Source: Bacteroidaceae bacterium (lineage in GTDB: Bacteria; Bacteroidota; Bacteroidia; Bacteroidales; Bacteroidaceae). From it: 64,000 nucleotides of DNA. This document shows positions 1-8,225 of the stretch, piece after piece; positions within the stretch are counted from its first letter, which is position 1, and every line of letters begins with the position of its first letter. The stretch spans positions 1-64,000 of the forward strand of contig JAFYQH010000021.1 of the NCBI GenBank assembly GCA_017547205.1. The letters are read 5' to 3'. The notes below the pieces were generated by a model. It did no database searches. It was not told where the DNA came from and was given only the letters and a program-made list of their open reading frames with translations. The position numbers and the translations under genes were made by a program.

Positions 1-1020
1 CCAATGACCAGAAGTTTGCAAACCCGTAGCGGAGAAACCAAGAATTATTTCACAGCCGAGGAACTTCTTGAGCAGAATGCAAATTTCACTATCCTGAGCG
101 TTCAATCAGACTTCAAGTTTGATCATAAATATCCGAAAGAAGGCAATGAGGTTGACAAGGATGGTTCATCGGCACACTTCAGAGGAAAAGTCGGTGTTGC
201 GGCCGAACTTTCAGCTTACGCCAATATTAGTGTAGGATTTTTCAAACTGAAGAAGTTTGAAGCCGGAGTGAAAGGTTCTGTCGGAGTATCTGCAAAAATC
301 GGTGTAGCTTTGCAGAAAAAGGTGAAGAAGGAGTGGGAACATGAGCTCATGCCAGTAGGTGGACATGTTATGATTTTCTGGGTTGGTCCTATTCCAGTGC
401 CACTCGTATACGAAAGTTCAATCAACCAGCGAACCAAAGCTACAGGAACAGCCACAGTCGAATTACTTGCATCCGGGAAATACACACTCTCTTTTGAAGA
501 GGGCTGTTTGTATGAGCACGGAAAAGGATGGAAAAATGTATCCAAAGAGACAAAAAGTTCAAAAGCATTTAATTTTGATGGTATAAAGGGTTCTGCAAAA
601 TTCGAAGCTCAGACCGGTATATTCTATGAAATGGGTATATATCTGGGGGCCAGCGCCGGCCCGGAATTCGCTTTTGGACCATCAATCACCGCCGAGGCCG
701 AAGTGTCATCATCAGCAACAGTGGACAAAGGAATAAATGTTGATGCTTCTGTAGCTGCTTATGCAGGACTTTCTGGCGAAATAGGTGCTAAAGTCAAGGT
801 TCTAGGTTATAATTTGGCAAAATGGGAAACATCGTTCGATGTATTCAAGATCAAATTATTTGAAGGATCGCTAAATTGGAACTTCACCGAAGAATCCTGG
901 GACAAATTGGGCGTAGAATGGGAAACTATTATGAATAAAGGATCGGACGAATGGAATATTGGCGGTTCTGAAAAGGCTGTAATCCCGTATCGTCTTCCTG
1001 AACGAGGCATGAACCTCTAA
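1..1020 (+). CDS. unrecognised protein, C-terminal part (5' end outside the window)
   Basis: I do not recognise this family. The frame is open from base 1. The first ATG (base 4) is followed by a hydrophilic stretch with no signal peptide, so the gene probably begins upstream and only its C-terminal part is seen. The visible 338 residues are rich in Gly, Ala, Val, Ser and aromatic residues. They have the alternating polar/hydrophobic pattern of beta-strands, with recurring segments such as GVKGSVGVSAKIGVA and GLSGEIGAKVKVLG, and a proline-rich turn (WVGPIPVPLVYE) near residue 130. This suggests an extracellular or outer-membrane beta-rich protein (inference). It is 8 bp upstream of a lipoprotein gene on the same strand, so it is probably co-transcribed with the lipoprotein/peptidase module that follows. 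Confidence 0.6.
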   Translation, partial: PMTRSLQTRSGETKNYFTAEELLEQNANFTILSVQSDFKFDHKYPKEGNEVDKDGSSAHFRGKVGVAAELSAYANISVGFFKLKKFEAGVKGSVGVSAKIGVALQKKVKKEWEHELMPVGGHVMIFWVGPIPVPLVYESSINQRTKATGTATVELLASGKYTLSFEEGCLYEHGKGWKNVSKETKSSKAFNFDGIKGSAKFEAQTGIFYEMGIYLGASAGPEFAFGPSITAEAEVSSSATVDKGINVDASVAAYAGLSGEIGAKVKVLGYNLAKWETSFDVFKIKLFEGSLNWNFTEESWDKLGVEWETIMNKGSDEWNIGGSEKAVIPYRLPERGMNL

Positions 1021-1028
1021 AAAAAGGA

Positions 1029-2066
1029 ATGCATAGAATATTTTTTATAGTAATAAAGATTATTTTAACCGCAACTATCTTTTCGGCGTGCTCAAATGAT
1101 GAAGATTTGGGCACGCCGAACAAGATGTATATAAATGTGCTGTTCACGCCGGAAAGTTTCTGCACATTTGGTTATAATGACATAACCATAAAGGCCATAG
1201 AAACCTATTCACACAAATATGGATACGAATATTCATTCTGTGTGCCGGAATCGGTGGAGGATGGCATGAATTATTATGCCGATTGGTGTGAAGCCAAGCT
1301 AAACGACAATGTCGACCGTTCCCTGTTTATTTTTGCGTCAAGCATATATGACGAGCCATTGTCAAGAGCTCCCCACCCCATAACAGAACCTCGTAAAGAC
1401 ATTCTGATTTTTGAGTTGGAGGAGGAAGTACCGTATGCCTACACATTCGATATAAGCTATTATGGAGCCTCGTACATGATAGGATCCTACTATTTGAAAT
1501 ACTCGCCTGTAGGTTTCCACATCGTTACGGCAAATCCTTACTTGTCCGGTTTGTACGACCTTATTGACGGTTTCATTGATGCGACGGAAGATACACCTGG
1601 CGGTTGTGTCGATTTCTGTTACATCAATGAATCACCCGATGGAGGATTGGACGATGATGACGGAGCATTCCTGGCCTGCAAAAATGTGTATAATTTGAAC
1701 CAGGACAAGATGAACGTATTCATCCCTTATGCAGGTTTCAGCAATTTGGGAGTATACCGTTTCTCTCAATCCAACCATCAGATAGCTGTAGGTATGGATT
1801 GTGTTGACCCCGATTCATATTCACATACCTTTTTGTGCATGAACAAAAAACTCGATTTGGCATTAGATGATTTTTTCAAGCTATGGGTCAATGGCAATGA
1901 GATTCCAAGGCATTCTCTATACACATTAGAATCGGGAAGGGTTACTGTTGACAGAAAAGCCATTCTTGAACCGGATTCTGAAGAGTTTGACGAACTGTTC
2001 GAGAAGGCTGTTGCCAAGGAAAAAGAGTACTATAAAAACCGTAAAGCCGATGATAAGGATTTGTAA
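1029..2066 (+). CDS. BMP/PnrA-like substrate-binding lipoprotein
   Basis: A 345-aa lipoprotein with a hydrophobic N-terminus ending in lipobox FSAC (Cys21) followed by acidic residues (SNDEDLG). Acidic residues there are typical of surface-exported Bacteroidetes lipoproteins. The body resembles the basic membrane protein / PnrA family of type-I periplasmic binding proteins. An early Gly-Tyr-Asn-Asp-Ile segment is followed by a helix with a Lys-Tyr-Gly-Tyr end. A later GLYDLIDGFIDA segment and a GMDCVDPDSYSHTFLC segment match the late ligand-binding strands. The fit is by pattern only and the protein is divergent, with several Cys residues and an acidic DDDD run. The start is the ATG at 1029 behind an AAAAAGGA ribosome site. 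Its 3' end overlaps the next gene by 17 bp, which argues for coupled translation. The ligand is unknown; nucleoside-type binding is only a family precedent. Confidence 0.6.
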   Translation: MHRIFFIVIKIILTATIFSACSNDEDLGTPNKMYINVLFTPESFCTFGYNDITIKAIETYSHKYGYEYSFCVPESVEDGMNYYADWCEAKLNDNVDRSLFIFASSIYDEPLSRAPHPITEPRKDILIFELEEEVPYAYTFDISYYGASYMIGSYYLKYSPVGFHIVTANPYLSGLYDLIDGFIDATEDTPGGCVDFCYINESPDGGLDDDDGAFLACKNVYNLNQDKMNVFIPYAGFSNLGVYRFSQSNHQIAVGMDCVDPDSYSHTFLCMNKKLDLALDDFFKLWVNGNEIPRHSLYTLESGRVTVDRKAILEPDSEEFDELFEKAVAKEKEYYKNRKADDKDL

Positions 2067-4143
2067 GATATGGTTTCTTTTGGCAGCAATTGCCATAATG
2101 CACAGTTGCGACGACCCCGACTTTAAAGATGACAAAGTTCAGAGGAGGGTCAAGATTGCCGTAGTCTTGCCCGAAGAGTCCCACGACAGATGGGAAAGAA
2201 TCATGAAATGGGCACAAAAGAATATAAGCGAAGCAACCGACATTTGTCCTGTTTTCGAGTTTTATGACGAGAACAGACCGGACATGATGACTCTTGCCTA
2301 CAATCTTGCCAATGATACGTCAATAGCCAGCGTTATCGGTTGTGAAGGTGACGAAAGCACAGAGATTCTGGCCTATCAGATGTCCAGATTGAAGCACCCC
2401 AAGCCCATGTTTACTTTCAATACATCGCAAGAGGTCATCAGGAAATATGCCAGGATGGGATTCATGTGGGGATTTTCAGAGAGCGACATTACGCAAAGCG
2501 AAATTATCCTGTCACAAATAGCATCGGATATCGATAATAAAGAAGTGGCATTGATTGCATGCAACTCATCTTATGGACAAACCTTTGTCGATTGGTTTGC
2601 ATTCCAGACAGCAGAGTTCGAACTGACTCCAATGGATATACGCACATACAACGATATAAGCGAAATAGCCCCAATCATGAAGGATTTATCATCCTTACAA
2701 TGTCCTATTGTCTGTGTACCCAGTTCTTATATCGAAGCTGCCGAGATGATAAAGTATACCAATAATGGTTTTTTCTCACATAAAGCATTCAATGAAAAGA
2801 TATTTGAGATCTTAAAAGAAGCTGGAACCGACGGGGGATTTTCAATGTCCGGAGTTACAATGACTTCAAATCCATCAAGCGGATTCCAAGATATATACGA
2901 AGCGAAATTTGGCCAGACTCCAAATTTCGGAGAAGCACCGCTCTATGATGCCATAATGGCAACATGCCTTGCGCATGCTCTGGCCTGCGAACTTGGCACA
3001 TCATTGAACAAGGCTGTATACGATCTGTTCTCGTGTGAAAGCCGCCAAATCGGTGGGTGGACACGCGATGGCATTCGTATGGCCTTCAATCAAATTACCA
3101 CAACGCGAACGGTACCGTCCATAAGCGGCGCAATAGGAAAGTTCACATTCTCGCCGGACAAGCATACGATCATTAATTATTCAACATACGTTGTTAATTA
3201 TATGAGCAACTATAAATTCTACAAAACCGATTTTGTCAGTCGTGGCGGTAAAATCAGTTCGTCGGCACACAGTGCATGGATATGGAACAAAACATACGAT
3301 CAGGATTTCGATTATACACAGGAGGATATCAAACTGAAGCCATGCAAAGGCAATAAAGCTGTATTGGTTGCCACCTCGTCCGGTTGGGAGAATTATCGTC
3401 ACCAAGCCGACATTCTGGCATATTATCAATTACTCAAACAGAATGATTTTACAGATGATGACATTATCCTGATTATGGCCGATGACATAGTATCCCACCC
3501 TAAAAATCCATATCCCGGTCAAGTCATCAGAGACAGCAGGCAACTTGGCAATCTCTATATCGACGTAAAGGCCGATTACAAGCTGGATGAGATTACGCCA
3601 TTTGACCTGAAGAATATCCTGCTGGGCAAATCGAGCGAAAAGCTACCGGTTGTACTGGATGCCGAGGATGATGATAATGTCCTCCTTGTCTGGTCCGGGC
3701 ATGGCAGTCCCGGGACACTGTTATGGAATGGAAACCAAAAGACGATTACCGGTGAGTTCATGTCGAATTTGTTCAACGAAATGCATTCTGCCGGGAAATA
3801 CAGGAAATTATTCGGAATTATAGAAGCTTGTTATGCCGGCGGTGTTGCGTCCAAATGCGTAGGTACGCCGAATCTGTTATTGATGACAGCAGCCAATGAC
3901 AAAGAGACATCAAAGGCAGAATTATACGCTCCCCTATGGGGAACATACTTGACAAACAGCTTTACGTTGACAACATTGCAGACAATTCAAGAGAAGGCTA
4001 ACGATGGTTTGTCAATTGAAGAATTGTATTCTGAATGTTTCTCAAACACAATGGGATCGCATGTTACACTTTATAATATGGAGTATTTTGGAAATATCTT
4101 CTTTAACTATGTCAACGATTATTTTATACACATGAAAGAGTGA
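2050..4143 (+). CDS. lipoprotein: periplasmic-binding-protein domain fused to legumain-type C13 cysteine peptidase
   Basis: Start chosen at ATG 2050, because it gives a clean lipoprotein signal (lipobox MHSC, then CDDPDFKDD, an acidic surface-export-like start); 697 aa. Residues about 30-400 look like a type-I periplasmic binding / receptor ligand-binding fold (VKIAVVLPEES, IASVIGCEGDEST, VALIACNSSYG, EAPLYDAIMATCLAHAL). Residues about 433-697 match legumain nearly end to end: GWENYRHQAD, DDIILIMADDI, NPYPGQVI, WSGHGSPG and IIEACYAGG. The predicted catalytic residues are Asn448, His551 and Cys594. Arg450 and Glu593 match two of the three legumain S1-pocket residues. The third, an Asp in human legumain, aligns here with Ala, so Asn specificity may differ. 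It overlaps the BMP-like lipoprotein gene upstream and lies 54 bp before a C10 peptidase. C13 peptidases cleave after Asn/Asp or act as transamidases; the activity here is inferred. Confidence 0.83.
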   Translation: MIRICKIWFLLAAIAIMHSCDDPDFKDDKVQRRVKIAVVLPEESHDRWERIMKWAQKNISEATDICPVFEFYDENRPDMMTLAYNLANDTSIASVIGCEGDESTEILAYQMSRLKHPKPMFTFNTSQEVIRKYARMGFMWGFSESDITQSEIILSQIASDIDNKEVALIACNSSYGQTFVDWFAFQTAEFELTPMDIRTYNDISEIAPIMKDLSSLQCPIVCVPSSYIEAAEMIKYTNNGFFSHKAFNEKIFEILKEAGTDGGFSMSGVTMTSNPSSGFQDIYEAKFGQTPNFGEAPLYDAIMATCLAHALACELGTSLNKAVYDLFSCESRQIGGWTRDGIRMAFNQITTTRTVPSISGAIGKFTFSPDKHTIINYSTYVVNYMSNYKFYKTDFVSRGGKISSSAHSAWIWNKTYDQDFDYTQEDIKLKPCKGNKAVLVATSSGWENYRHQADILAYYQLLKQNDFTDDDIILIMADDIVSHPKNPYPGQVIRDSRQLGNLYIDVKADYKLDEITPFDLKNILLGKSSEKLPVVLDAEDDDNVLLVWSGHGSPGTLLWNGNQKTITGEFMSNLFNEMHSAGKYRKLFGIIEACYAGGVASKCVGTPNLLLMTAANDKETSKAELYAPLWGTYLTNSFTLTTLQTIQEKANDGLSIEELYSECFSNTMGSHVTLYNMEYFGNIFFNYVNDYFIHMKE

Positions 4144-4197
4144 AGAGAATAATTATTTCAATTAAACATTCAATATAATTTAAAATATTATAAAATT

Positions 4198-6636
4198 ATG
4201 AAAAGAATTTACCTTAGTTTATTAACGCTTATCTTTGTGTCAATACAGGTTATTGCTGCACCGGTTGACCCGGAGAAAGCATTGGAGATTGCCAACGATT
4301 TCTGGGCAAACAAAGTTTCATTGAAAAAGAACATACAGTCCCGACTTCTTCCAGCAGAAGGAGCACTAAAGGCACCCTCACGTGCAACGTCAAAAGAAGA
4401 CGAGACATACTATGTTTTCACCGAAGCAAATAATAACGGTTTTGTAATAGTTTCGGGTGATGACAGACTCAACCCTATCGTGGGCTACTCTACAAATGCC
4501 GTTTCGGGCGAAATGCCTCCGGCTCTCAGTGCATGGCTCGAAGAGTACAGTGAATATGTTAATGATGTACGTGCCGGTAAAGCAAAACCGACATTGCACA
4601 AAGCAAAACAGGTGTCGTCAAGCATTGAGCCAATGCTTGTTACAGCATGGGACCAGGATAGACCATACAACAACATGTGCCCTATACTCAATGGCAAAAG
4701 AACGTACACCGGTTGTGCCAACACTGCTATTGCGCAAGTGATGAGGTTCCATAAGTGGCCTGCAAGCCCCATTGCAGATGTCGAATGGTATAACAACATT
4801 ACAGGTGAGACTGAATTCTGCGAACTGAAGTCACACGTATATGATTGGGACAACATGCTATTCAACTACAAATCCAACTATAGTGAAGCCGAAGCTAACG
4901 CTGTAGCACTTCTTATGGCAGACATTGGTAAAGCTACAAATAGCGAATATAATGAAGGTGGAACCGGTAGCCTTGAATCCGACATGGCCTATGCACTAGT
5001 GAACGTTTTCAATTATTCACCTGAATTGAATATTGCAAACAGAATCAACTATACCTATGAGGAATATATAACATTGATTAGGGATAACCTGAACAATAGA
5101 CAGCCTGTTGTATATTGCGGTTTTGGACAGAACCTCCAAGGTGGTCACGCTTTTGTATGCGATGGTATCGATGAAAACAACCTCTTGCACATCGATTGGG
5201 GTTGGGATGGTGTTTTCAACGGATATTTTGATATGGCCATAATGGAACCCGAAGGAAACGGTATTGGAGGCTTCAGCGACAGATATAATGTGAGTCAGCT
5301 TGCCATTGTGAATATCAAACCACGTGCCGAAGGTGAAGTAAACAAAGGTAAAACTCCCATTGTAATCAGGATGTCTCCATTTGACACGAAGACCGAAGAG
5401 TATGTTGATGAGCTAAGTCTCGAGTTCGTGGATGGCATGGTAGAGCCCGGATTTTCATTGTTAATTTCAAACAAATCACACTCCGACATAGAGGGCTCTA
5501 TTGGTTTCGGAATCATGGATGAGGATGGAAATATTGTAAGAGATATTGAGTTTGATGAAACAGACATCTACCCAAGAAGTAATGTTACAGCGTATGGTGA
5601 TTGCTATGCATTTAACCTGAGCAATGTAAACGGCAGCGAAGATTATTTGCCTGTCGGCAAGTATATTGTCGGTGCTTTCTTCATGAATAAAGAAGAGGAG
5701 ATTGAATATATGCGCGGAGCATGCAACGGGCTTATTCTTGAAGTGACAGAGGATGCAATAACCTTGAGTTCTCCAAAACCAAGTTATAAACTTGATGAGT
5801 TCAACATAATAAAGATGCCCGAACATTCAAACGAAGAACTTGTTTTCAACGCAACATTCGCTAACGAAAGCAGAATCAATAGAACTGTCATATTGGTTCC
5901 GGTCATCAACCGCTACGTAAATGGCATAAAGGTAGAAAGTAAACATAATACAGACGCTACTGTACTTATTGAACTACTTGATGTAAACAATATCATTGCA
6001 ACATTTACAGTGCCCAATGCATTTGCACAAAGCGGCACATATTCTGTTTCATTTGAATATTTATTTAATGAAGTAGGAGTTGAAAATGAAGATGAAGAAG
6101 ATGATGTTATTGACACTAACAAGCTCATAAGCATTGCCGGTGAGAGCAAACCGTTCTATGTAGAGATAATACCGACAGATATTGATGAATATGACTACAG
6201 TTTCTCGGCAGAATTTATTGGCCAGGAGACCAGTAAAGATGGTGAAATTGCAGTTATAAACGCAACTATGGGTAAAGATATTTCGGAATGCAAGTTCCTT
6301 GTTGTAGCCGACACAGAAGAAGAAACACTGGAAGCAATTGCAGAGTACATTGCTTCGACCGAGTCCGAAGAGATCTACACACTGAACGAGAGTGCTGAAT
6401 TAAGACTGCCTCTTACTGCGGGAAAATTCGGCATAGTATTTGTCTTGTACGATGTCAATGGCGAACCGCTCGATGAGTATTATACTTGTATTTTCGATTT
6501 AACGACAGGTATCGACGAGATGAAAGAGCAAAGAGCTGAGAGCAAAGAGATTTACGACCTCACAGGTCGCCGTGTAGAGACTGTTACCGCTCCAGGTATT
6601 TATATTGTAGGTGGTAAAAAGGTAATCATCCGCTAA
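4198..6636 (+). CDS. C10 family (streptopain/SpeB-like) cysteine peptidase with T9SS-like C-terminal tail
   Basis: An 812-aa secreted protease precursor. The signal peptide ends near IQVIAA. A SpeB-type inhibitory propeptide follows (about residues 20-125, with YYVFTEANNNGFVIVSGDDR). The catalytic domain carries Cys173 in YTGCANTAIAQVMRFH, His317 in GGHAFVCDGID and the Trp-rich HIDWGWDGVFNGYF segment, all standard for C10 enzymes. The remaining 430 residues are beta-rich acidic modules. The end (YDLTGRRVETVTAPGIYIV and a basic KKVIIR) is like the type IX secretion tails common in Bacteroidales, so export and surface attachment through T9SS are likely; porQ lies elsewhere in this window. Residues are intact and activity is expected. 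The upstream gene encodes another cysteine peptidase (C13), so the two may form one proteolytic unit. A perfect hairpin follows the stop codon. Confidence 0.9.
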   Translation: MKRIYLSLLTLIFVSIQVIAAPVDPEKALEIANDFWANKVSLKKNIQSRLLPAEGALKAPSRATSKEDETYYVFTEANNNGFVIVSGDDRLNPIVGYSTNAVSGEMPPALSAWLEEYSEYVNDVRAGKAKPTLHKAKQVSSSIEPMLVTAWDQDRPYNNMCPILNGKRTYTGCANTAIAQVMRFHKWPASPIADVEWYNNITGETEFCELKSHVYDWDNMLFNYKSNYSEAEANAVALLMADIGKATNSEYNEGGTGSLESDMAYALVNVFNYSPELNIANRINYTYEEYITLIRDNLNNRQPVVYCGFGQNLQGGHAFVCDGIDENNLLHIDWGWDGVFNGYFDMAIMEPEGNGIGGFSDRYNVSQLAIVNIKPRAEGEVNKGKTPIVIRMSPFDTKTEEYVDELSLEFVDGMVEPGFSLLISNKSHSDIEGSIGFGIMDEDGNIVRDIEFDETDIYPRSNVTAYGDCYAFNLSNVNGSEDYLPVGKYIVGAFFMNKEEEIEYMRGACNGLILEVTEDAITLSSPKPSYKLDEFNIIKMPEHSNEELVFNATFANESRINRTVILVPVINRYVNGIKVESKHNTDATVLIELLDVNNIIATFTVPNAFAQSGTYSVSFEYLFNEVGVENEDEEDDVIDTNKLISIAGESKPFYVEIIPTDIDEYDYSFSAEFIGQETSKDGEIAVINATMGKDISECKFLVVADTEEETLEAIAEYIASTESEEIYTLNESAELRLPLTAGKFGIVFVLYDVNGEPLDEYYTCIFDLTTGIDEMKEQRAESKEIYDLTGRRVETVTAPGIYIVGGKKVIIR

Positions 6637-6650
6637 AATACCCGTTTTGT

Positions 6651-6707
6651 AAATGACATCATGGGCTGCAAACCCAATTAAAAGGTTTGCAGCCCATGAT
6701 GTCATTT
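6651..6707 (+). terminator. 24-bp perfect inverted repeat after the C10 peptidase gene
   Basis: Arms 6651-6674 and 6684-6707 are perfectly complementary over 24 bp with a 9-nt loop. The hairpin lies 14 bp after the stop codon and has no T-run directly downstream. Its placement suggests transcript end formation or 3' protection, but the length and perfection exceed an ordinary terminator. Confidence 0.6.
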
Positions 6708-7079
6708 ATCAGTATCCCAATTATGTGGTAGCAGTTGCAGCATTTCGTCACATGAAGGGCTCTGTAGAAATTTACTATGGTAAAGGAGTTTGTGTTTGCA
6801 GATGAAAAGACTATGTATCTACTTTCAGCGCACTGAAAAATGCTATTATACGAGATAAAGCCAAAGTTGCTTGTGCTTTTACTACAAGACCAAGCATTTT
6901 TACAAAACGCCAAAGGACTCAGTAATGCAAGTAAATTCACCCTTTTTAACGTATCAGTTTCAAGTAAATTGCATATCTTTACACCAAAACTTTATTAAAG
7001 GGAACAAGGAACATCCGAAACGGGCACGGAGTCTGCGACATAAATCCTGGAACCTTTATGAAAAAACAATAAGATAAAT
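6708..7079. other. non-coding gap with no assignable gene
   Basis: This AT-rich 372-bp stretch lies between the hairpin and the glycosyltransferase-like gene. The plus strand has a short open stretch (about 6688-6801: VVAVAAFRHMKGSVEIYYGK) that stops at 6799-6801, and a further short one after it. They could be the remains of a broken gene, but I cannot name a family. A TATCTTTA sequence at 6974-6981 resembles a Bacteroidetes -7 box without a matching -33 element. Confidence 0.4.
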
Positions 7080-8120
7080 ATGTACAAGGACTTTAAAATC
7101 GTTGTCAACACTGCAGCTGGAAGAAGGCAGAACATGCAATATCTGGTACCATACATCCTACGCTCGGACATCGTTGACAGATATGACATTTGGATAAACA
7201 CACACAATACGGTGGACATTGAGTTTTTCAAGCAACTTGCGAAGAATTTCCCGAAAGTCAATCTAGTCTGGCAACCGGATAATGAGGTCAACGGCATCTC
7301 CACCATAAATGCCTTTTACAAGGATTGTACAGACAAAGATACCATATACTTTAAACTGGATGATGATGTTGTTTGGATGGAGCCCGGACTCATAGAAAAG
7401 ATGGTAGAGTTCAGAGTTTCCAACCCCGAACCGTTTCTGGTCACCCCGTTGGTAATTAACAATGCATTGTCAACCTACCTGCTGTACATACACAGGAAGA
7501 TTTCCCTGAATCAGGAATTCTCCATACAGAAAGCCCGACACATATTTTGGAAAAAGGGACGGTTCGCATACGAACTGCATACATGGTTCTTAAGGGTCAT
7601 AGAAGAACGTTCATGGAACAAACTTTTTGTAGGCAGCAAGGAGATGGGCATGACACGATTCTCGATAAACGCCATATTGTGGTTCGGCAAAGAGATGGCG
7701 AAGTTCAACGGCAATGTGACCGGGGACGACGAAGAATTCCTTTCATGCATATACCCTACATTGCAAGGAAAATCGAACCTATGGAACGGAGATGCAATAG
7801 TAGCCCATTACTCGTTCGGGCCGCAAAATCCAAGCCTGTCACGCACATCGATTCTGCCAAAATACGGCAAGGCTCTTGAATTGGAATGCAGCCTCGATGA
7901 GAATATAAAGAGCATCAACGACACGGTTAAAAGAATAATCGGAGACCTGGAAAAGAATAAAGAACGACTGATGAAGGAGAAATCGCCTTATAAACCGAGT
8001 CCAAAGAAGAGCCTTGTCAGTGTAATCAAAAGGAGAGTAAAGAATTTCATAAGGAGCGAAAGAGTCGAAAACACCCCACCGCGTACATTATTGGATTATG
8101 TAGTCGGCAAAAAAGATTAG
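7080..8120 (+). CDS. glycosyltransferase-like protein (GT-A type)
   Basis: A 346-aa protein with no signal peptide. The N-terminus (FKIVVNTAAGRRQNMQYLV) leads into alternating strands and helices. Around residue 95 it has YFKLDDDVVW, where the DDD run is the expected metal/nucleotide-sugar binding DxD motif of GT-A transferases. Further on, GNVTGDDEEF and AIVAHYSFGPQNP resemble the acceptor and catalytic-loop segments of these enzymes. The C-terminal 70 residues are basic (EKSPYKPSPKKSLVSVIKRRVKN) and may sit on a membrane surface. The family assignment rests on these motifs; donor and acceptor are unknown. It precedes the fuc operon by 105 bp on the same strand, but nothing in the sequence ties it to fucose use. 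Confidence 0.65.
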   Translation: MYKDFKIVVNTAAGRRQNMQYLVPYILRSDIVDRYDIWINTHNTVDIEFFKQLAKNFPKVNLVWQPDNEVNGISTINAFYKDCTDKDTIYFKLDDDVVWMEPGLIEKMVEFRVSNPEPFLVTPLVINNALSTYLLYIHRKISLNQEFSIQKARHIFWKKGRFAYELHTWFLRVIEERSWNKLFVGSKEMGMTRFSINAILWFGKEMAKFNGNVTGDDEEFLSCIYPTLQGKSNLWNGDAIVAHYSFGPQNPSLSRTSILPKYGKALELECSLDENIKSINDTVKRIIGDLEKNKERLMKEKSPYKPSPKKSLVSVIKRRVKNFIRSERVENTPPRTLLDYVVGKKD

Positions 8121-8225
8121 CAGACAACAGAATTCCTGCAACACATGAAAACGCAGAGAATCATATGACGTATTGGTACTACAGACTATCTTGATTTTAG
8201 AATATAAACTTGAAACAGACCTACT

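Noticed and set aside
2150..2700. ABC importer binding protein as the sole identity of the gene at 2050
   Set aside because: The N-terminal half fits, but the C-terminal 260 residues clearly carry legumain motifs and no permease or ATPase is nearby.
6659..6940. 93-codon minus-strand open frame in the gap after the C10 peptidase
   Set aside because: It begins in AT-rich sequence and ends inside the hairpin; no motif and no ribosome site.
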